Shown here: positions 37,796 to 42,375 of the stretch, in pieces
Position numbering within the stretch: the stretch's first letter is position 1
Layout of the letters: each line of letters opens with the position of its first letter
DNA from: Pelagibacteraceae bacterium AG-325-C03
GTDB taxonomy: Bacteria; Pseudomonadota; Alphaproteobacteria; Pelagibacterales; Pelagibacteraceae
Reading direction: 5' to 3'
DNA length: 42,375 nucleotides
NCBI GenBank assembly: GCA_003283025.1
Contig: QBYC01000004.1
Span: forward strand, 1-42,375
Notes under the pieces: model-generated
Told to the model about the DNA's origin: nothing
What the model saw: the letters and a program-made list of their open reading frames with translations, nothing else
The model's database searches: none
Program-made: the position numbers and the translations under genes

Positions 37796-38626
37796 ATGAT
37801 TTCTTTGTTAATTAACGATTATCTATCCTACATAATAATGATGCTTTTAGCAGCAATTCCTGTGGGTTTTTTTGCAGGATTATTTGGCATTGGAGGTGGT
37901 TTAATTTCTGTTCCTTTCCTATTTTTTATATTTGATCTTTTAGAAATAGAAAAAAATTATTTGATGCATTTATCAGTGGGAACTGCTTTTTCAATAACGA
38001 TAATGACTTCTCTAGCTTCTGTTTTAACTCATATGAAACATAATGCAGTTAACTTAGACATTTTAAAAATATATGGTTTAGCAGTGATATTTGGAGTTTT
38101 TGCAGGTACTTTTTTAGCAGCAAATGTTAACACTAAATTTCTAATTTTATTTTTTTCAATTATAGTTTACTTCTTTAGTGTTTATCTTTTTGTCCAAAAA
38201 GAGAAGAATATAAAAATAATTCCTAATTTTAGTTTTTCTATAAAAATTTTCCTCGGATTTGTTTCTGGACTTATTTCAGCACCAATGGGCATAACTGGAG
38301 CAATGATGAATGTTCCAATACTTAAATATTTTGGATATGAAATTAAAATGGCTATAGGCAGCGCTGCAGCCGTAGGTTTTGTTATCTCTTTATTTGGTTC
38401 AATTGGTTTTTTCATTTCTGGATTAGCCTTAGACGCAAATTTACCTTTAAGTGTAGGGTTTATAAACATTCCTGCATTTTTAATTTTTGTTCCAATTACA
38501 ACTTTTATGGCAAGAGTAGGCGCTAATACGGTGCACAATATGGATAGAAGTAAGATACAAAAATATTTTGGAATATTTCTTTTTTTAATAGCCTCAAAAT
38601 TTTTATTTGAGTATTTTAATCATTAA
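37796..38626 (+). CDS. TauE/SafE family permease (paralog of 35591-36427)
   Basis: GFFAGLFGIGGGLISVPFL, SAPMGITGAMMNVPILK. Confidence 0.88.
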   Translation: MISLLINDYLSYIIMMLLAAIPVGFFAGLFGIGGGLISVPFLFFIFDLLEIEKNYLMHLSVGTAFSITIMTSLASVLTHMKHNAVNLDILKIYGLAVIFGVFAGTFLAANVNTKFLILFFSIIVYFFSVYLFVQKEKNIKIIPNFSFSIKIFLGFVSGLISAPMGITGAMMNVPILKYFGYEIKMAIGSAAAVGFVISLFGSIGFFISGLALDANLPLSVGFINIPAFLIFVPITTFMARVGANTVHNMDRSKIQKYFGIFLFLIASKFLFEYFNH

Positions 38627-40065
38627 ATTTTCTGGTCGTATTCACCAATTTTTCCCGTATCTTGAAGCAAATTATCTATAAAATTAAATATTTTTTTTTT
38701 TCGTTCATCTGATGCCGGACTTTCTACAACAACAACTAAAGATGGTTTGTTAGATGATGCTCGAATTAAGCCCCACGATCCATCTAAAAATGTGAATCTT
38801 ATGCCATTAATAGTTAAAACTTCATTAATTAATTGATTATCAATTTTGATATTTTGTTTTTTTAAAGATTTAATTTTTTTCACTATTTCATCTATCACTT
38901 TATACTTCTCCTCGTCTTTACAAAATGGAGCCATCGTCGGTGTTTGAAAAGTTTTAGGAAGATCGCTTATAACCTCGCTCATCTTTTTTCCTTGATTTTC
39001 TAACAAATGACAAATTTGTATTGCCGAGTTGATACCGTCATCATAGCCATATCCTAATGGTTTATTAAAAAAGAAATGACCACTTTTCTCAAATCCAGCT
39101 AAAGCTTTTTCCAAATTCACTTTCCTTTTTATATGTGAGTGTCCAGTTTTCCAATAGATGGTTTCACATTTATTTTTTAAAAGCACTTTATCTTTTGCAT
39201 AGAGACCTGTTGACTTAACATCAACTATAAATTTAGAGTTTTGATGTTCCAACGACAAATTTCTTGCAATTAGTAGACCAACTTTATCTGAAAAGATTTC
39301 ATTTCCTTCATTGTCTATTACTCCGCACCGATCTCCATCACCATCAAAACCAAATCCAATATCTGCATTATGATCTCTAACGGTCTTGGCTATTGCGTGA
39401 AGCATTTTTAAATCTTCAGGATTAGGATTATACTTAGGAAAAGTCCAATCTAATTTACAATCTAATTCAACAACCTCACAGCCTATGCCTCTCAATATCT
39501 CAGGAGCAAAAACACTTGCTGTACCATTTCCGCAAGCAACTACAGCTTTAATTTTTTTTTTAATCTTATTATTTTTTATTAAATTATTTATATAATTTTC
39601 TTTAAAATTATCTATATTTTTTACAAACCCTTTACCTTCAATAAACTTTTTACTTAATGTAATATCTTTGAGCTCACTCATTTCCTCTGGAGCGTGAGTT
39701 AGTCCTTTTTTGATACCCATTTTTACACCTGTCCAGCCATTCTCATTATGGCTTGCAGTGACCATAGCTATTGCATCTGAATTCAAATTAAATTGGGCGA
39801 AATAAACTGTAGGAGAAAGAGACAAACCTATATCTTCAACATTGCATCCTGTTGAGATTAAACCATTTACTAATGCTTTTTTGATAGCTTCACTATAAGA
39901 GCGATAATCATGACCTACAATAACTCTTGGGTTGTTATTATTTGTATGTTTAATTATTTGAGTTCCTAGACCTTTTCCTAAGTTTGTGATTCCATCTAGA
40001 TCAATGTCTTTTTCAAATATCCATCTCGCGTCATACTCTCTAAAACCATTTGGATTGATTTTCAT
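38623..40065 (-). CDS. phosphomannomutase/phosphoglucomutase
   Basis: FREYDARWIFEKDIDL, AMVTASHNENGWTGVKMG, FGFDGDGDRCGVID. Confidence 0.92.
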   Translation of the reverse strand: MKINPNGFREYDARWIFEKDIDLDGITNLGKGLGTQIIKHTNNNNPRVIVGHDYRSYSEAIKKALVNGLISTGCNVEDIGLSLSPTVYFAQFNLNSDAIAMVTASHNENGWTGVKMGIKKGLTHAPEEMSELKDITLSKKFIEGKGFVKNIDNFKENYINNLIKNNKIKKKIKAVVACGNGTASVFAPEILRGIGCEVVELDCKLDWTFPKYNPNPEDLKMLHAIAKTVRDHNADIGFGFDGDGDRCGVIDNEGNEIFSDKVGLLIARNLSLEHQNSKFIVDVKSTGLYAKDKVLLKNKCETIYWKTGHSHIKRKVNLEKALAGFEKSGHFFFNKPLGYGYDDGINSAIQICHLLENQGKKMSEVISDLPKTFQTPTMAPFCKDEEKYKVIDEIVKKIKSLKKQNIKIDNQLINEVLTINGIRFTFLDGSWGLIRASSNKPSLVVVVESPASDERKKKIFNFIDNLLQDTGKIGEYDQKI

Positions 40066-40203
40066 TTATAATAAATACTAAAGAATTAGGATATTTGTTA
40101 TTAAATGTTTATTAACAAAACTTTCCACTTGCAAAATAATTTAAATGTTCATATAATGTTCTATTGATTTAAAAGTTATTTGGTATATTCACTATAATAT
40201 AAC

Positions 40204-40218
40204 ACAACATGTAGTTGT
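40204..40218. promoter_or_regulatory. inverted repeat ACAAC-ATGTA-GTTGT upstream of nrdA; candidate NrdR-like operator
   Basis: Perfect 5-bp arms just downstream of a TATAAT (40193-40198); partial resemblance to the NrdR box. Confidence 0.35.
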
Positions 40219-40251
40219 TTTGTTAATAAATCAAGTAAAAATAGGCAAATT

Positions 40252-42201
40252 ATGAACAAAAACGTATCATTGGCAATAGAGAAAGCTGTCGGCAGTATAA
40301 ATCAAAAGCACCAGAGCGATCAAAAGAGCAACGGTCCAAAAAAACCAGATCTATTTTCTTTAACTGGTGAAACTGAACTATTTCAAAATGAAAGAGGCGT
40401 TACAATAAAAATTGATAGATCTAGAGATGCTAATTTAACTGATTTTGGAAAAGCAACCCTTAAAGATAGATACCTAGGACAGAACGAGAGTTTTCAAGAT
40501 TTATTTGCAAGAGTAGCAAGTGTTTATGCCGATGATAATTTACATGCACAAAGAATTTACAATTACATAAGCAACCTTTGGTTTATGCCAGCTACACCAG
40601 TTTTATCCAATGGAGGCACAGAAAGAGGATTGCCAATTTCTTGTTTTTTAAACGAAGCTAATGACAGTCTAGAGGGCATTACAAATCTTTGGGAAGAAAA
40701 TGTTTGGCTTGCTGCAAGAGGTGGAGGTATTGGAAGTTACTGGGGTAATTTAAGATCAATTGGAGAAAAAATAGGAAAAGTTGGAAAAACTTCTGGTATA
40801 ATTCCGTTTATTAAAGTTATGGACTCTTTAACTCTAGCTATTAGCCAAGGTTCATTAAGAAGAGGATCAGCAGCTTGTTATTTGCAAATAGATCATCCTG
40901 AAATAGAAGAATTTATTGAAATGAGAAGGCCGACAGGTGGTGACGTAAATAGAAGATCTCTTAATTTGCACCATGGAGTACTTGTTACAGATGAATTTAT
41001 GAGAGCCGTAGAAACAGGTGATCAATGGGCTTTAAGAAGTCCTTACGATGGTACAGTTCAATCAACTATACCTGCAAGAAATTTATGGATCAGATTGTTA
41101 ACTGCGAGAGTAGAAACTGGTGAACCATACATTATTTTTATCGACACGGTAAATAGACAAATTCCTCAACATCACAAATTAGCAGGCCTAAAAGTAAAAA
41201 CTTCTAATCTTTGTAGTGAGATTACATTGCCCACAGGTCAAGATAACGACGGTAATCAAAGAACAGCAGTTTGTTGCTTGTCATCCTTGAACATCGATAC
41301 TTATGATCAGTGGAGTGAAGATCCTCAATTTATAGAGGATGTAATGAGATTTTTAGATAACGTCATGACAGATTTTATAAATAGGGCTCCAGATGAATTC
41401 GCTCATGCAAAATATTCAGCTATGAGAGAAAGAAGTGTTGGTCTTGGAGTTATGGGTTTACATTCTTATTTTCAAATGAAAAATATTCCTTTTGGTTCTG
41501 TGATGAGTAAAGTCTGGAATAAAAAAATATTTAAAAACATACAAGAAAAAGTAGATTTAGCTTCAGTTAGCCTCGCAGAAGAAAGAGGAGCTTGTCCAGA
41601 TGCAGATGAGTATGGAATTAAAGAAAGATTTTCAAATAAAACAGCCATTGCGCCAACAGCTTCAATATCAATTATTTGTGGAGGTTCCTCACCGGGGATA
41701 GAACCTATTGCTGCAAACAGCTATACCCATAAAACTCTATCTGGATCTTTTAATGTTAGAAATAAATATCTTAAAAAGATTCTTCAGAAATACGAAAAAG
41801 ATACAGATGATGTTTGGTCTTCTATTACAACCAATCAAGGTTCAGTTGCTCATTTAGATTTTTTAACACTAGAAGAAAAAGATACTTTTAAAACTGCTTT
41901 CGAAATTGATCAAAGATGGATTGTGGAATTAGGTTCCGATAGAACACCTCATATCTCACAAGCTCAATCAATCAATATATTTATACCTGCAGACATTCAC
42001 AAAAAAGACTTACACGATCTACATTTTCAAGCTTGGAAAAAAGGTCTAAAAAGCCTTTATTATTGCAGATCTAAATCAATTCAAAGAGCGGAGAACGTTA
42101 ACAGAGGTTCATCAACAGATGTGACCAAAAATGTTTATTCTCAAGGCCAAGAATCGAATAATAAATCTAACAATTATGAGGAGTGTTTATCATGTCAGTA
42201 G
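40252..42201 (+). CDS. nrdA: ribonucleoside-diphosphate reductase alpha subunit
   Basis: PATPVLSNGGTERGLPISCFLNEA, GGGIGSYWGNLR, SNLCSEITLP, AIAPTASISIICGGSSPGIEP; C-terminal CLSCQ. Confidence 0.93.
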   Translation: MNKNVSLAIEKAVGSINQKHQSDQKSNGPKKPDLFSLTGETELFQNERGVTIKIDRSRDANLTDFGKATLKDRYLGQNESFQDLFARVASVYADDNLHAQRIYNYISNLWFMPATPVLSNGGTERGLPISCFLNEANDSLEGITNLWEENVWLAARGGGIGSYWGNLRSIGEKIGKVGKTSGIIPFIKVMDSLTLAISQGSLRRGSAACYLQIDHPEIEEFIEMRRPTGGDVNRRSLNLHHGVLVTDEFMRAVETGDQWALRSPYDGTVQSTIPARNLWIRLLTARVETGEPYIIFIDTVNRQIPQHHKLAGLKVKTSNLCSEITLPTGQDNDGNQRTAVCCLSSLNIDTYDQWSEDPQFIEDVMRFLDNVMTDFINRAPDEFAHAKYSAMRERSVGLGVMGLHSYFQMKNIPFGSVMSKVWNKKIFKNIQEKVDLASVSLAEERGACPDADEYGIKERFSNKTAIAPTASISIICGGSSPGIEPIAANSYTHKTLSGSFNVRNKYLKKILQKYEKDTDDVWSSITTNQGSVAHLDFLTLEEKDTFKTAFEIDQRWIVELGSDRTPHISQAQSINIFIPADIHKKDLHDLHFQAWKKGLKSLYYCRSKSIQRAENVNRGSSTDVTKNVYSQGQESNNKSNNYEECLSCQ

Positions 42202-42375
42202 CAGAAAAAATTAAGTCAGAAATTATTCAACCAAAAAAGATGGGTCTATTAGTTGAAAATCCTGTTTATAAACCTTTTAGATATCCATGGTGCTATGACG
42301 CCTGGTTAACCCAACAAAGAATTCATTGGTTGCCAGAAGAAGTTCCACTTGGAGATGACGTAAGAGATTGGCAAA
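42192..42375 (+). CDS. nrdB: ribonucleoside-diphosphate reductase beta subunit, truncated by window end
   Basis: Hand-translated MSVAEKIKSEIIQPKKMGLLVENPVYKPFRYPWCYDAWLTQQRIHWLPEEVPLGDDVRDW; overlaps nrdA end. Confidence 0.85.
   Translation, partial: MSVAEKIKSEIIQPKKMGLLVENPVYKPFRYPWCYDAWLTQQRIHWLPEEVPLGDDVRDWQ

Noticed and set aside
40066-40251. Riboswitch upstream of nrdA
   Set aside because: No recognisable conserved aptamer elements; very AT-rich without a stable extended fold visible by eye

Overview
AT-rich, tightly packed window that reads like a streamlined marine alphaproteobacterium (SAR11/Pelagibacter-like; inferred from gene content and style, not from a search). Left part (1-5.6 kb): small cassettes of unknown genes plus a photolyase, separated by three gapless 145-nt direct repeats (1844-1988, 2895-3039, 5440-5584). 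Each repeat holds a 73-nt tRNA-Met(CAT)-like element with an unusual D-arm. A short GGTCACAAATTGATCACACTCAGA-like motif occurs at the cassette edges. 5.6-12.85 kb: surface-glycan island (SAM methyltransferase, two DUF4422-type proteins, dTDP-deoxysugar genes, GT2, epimerase). 12.85-19.6 kb: apt, then a 7-gene operon with mtnP, a tautomerase, mtnA, two secreted hydrolases, a class II aldolase and a SpeD-SpeE fusion, which suggests coupled polyamine synthesis and MTA/5'-deoxyadenosine recycling (DHAP-shunt-like). 19.6-24.5 kb: second small glycan patch whose GT2 and methyltransferase are paralogs of genes in the first island. 24.5-42.4 kb: mostly core metabolism (gamma-CA, secreted lyase, tartronate-semialdehyde reductase/HpaI aldolase/MFS, rpoZ, CoA-transferase, TRAP transporter, dusA, TauE/SafE x2, malonyl-CoA decarboxylase, phosphomannomutase, nrdA and the start of nrdB). 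The most unusual item is the tRNA-like repeat cassette array. All family calls come from reading the translations; no database search was run.
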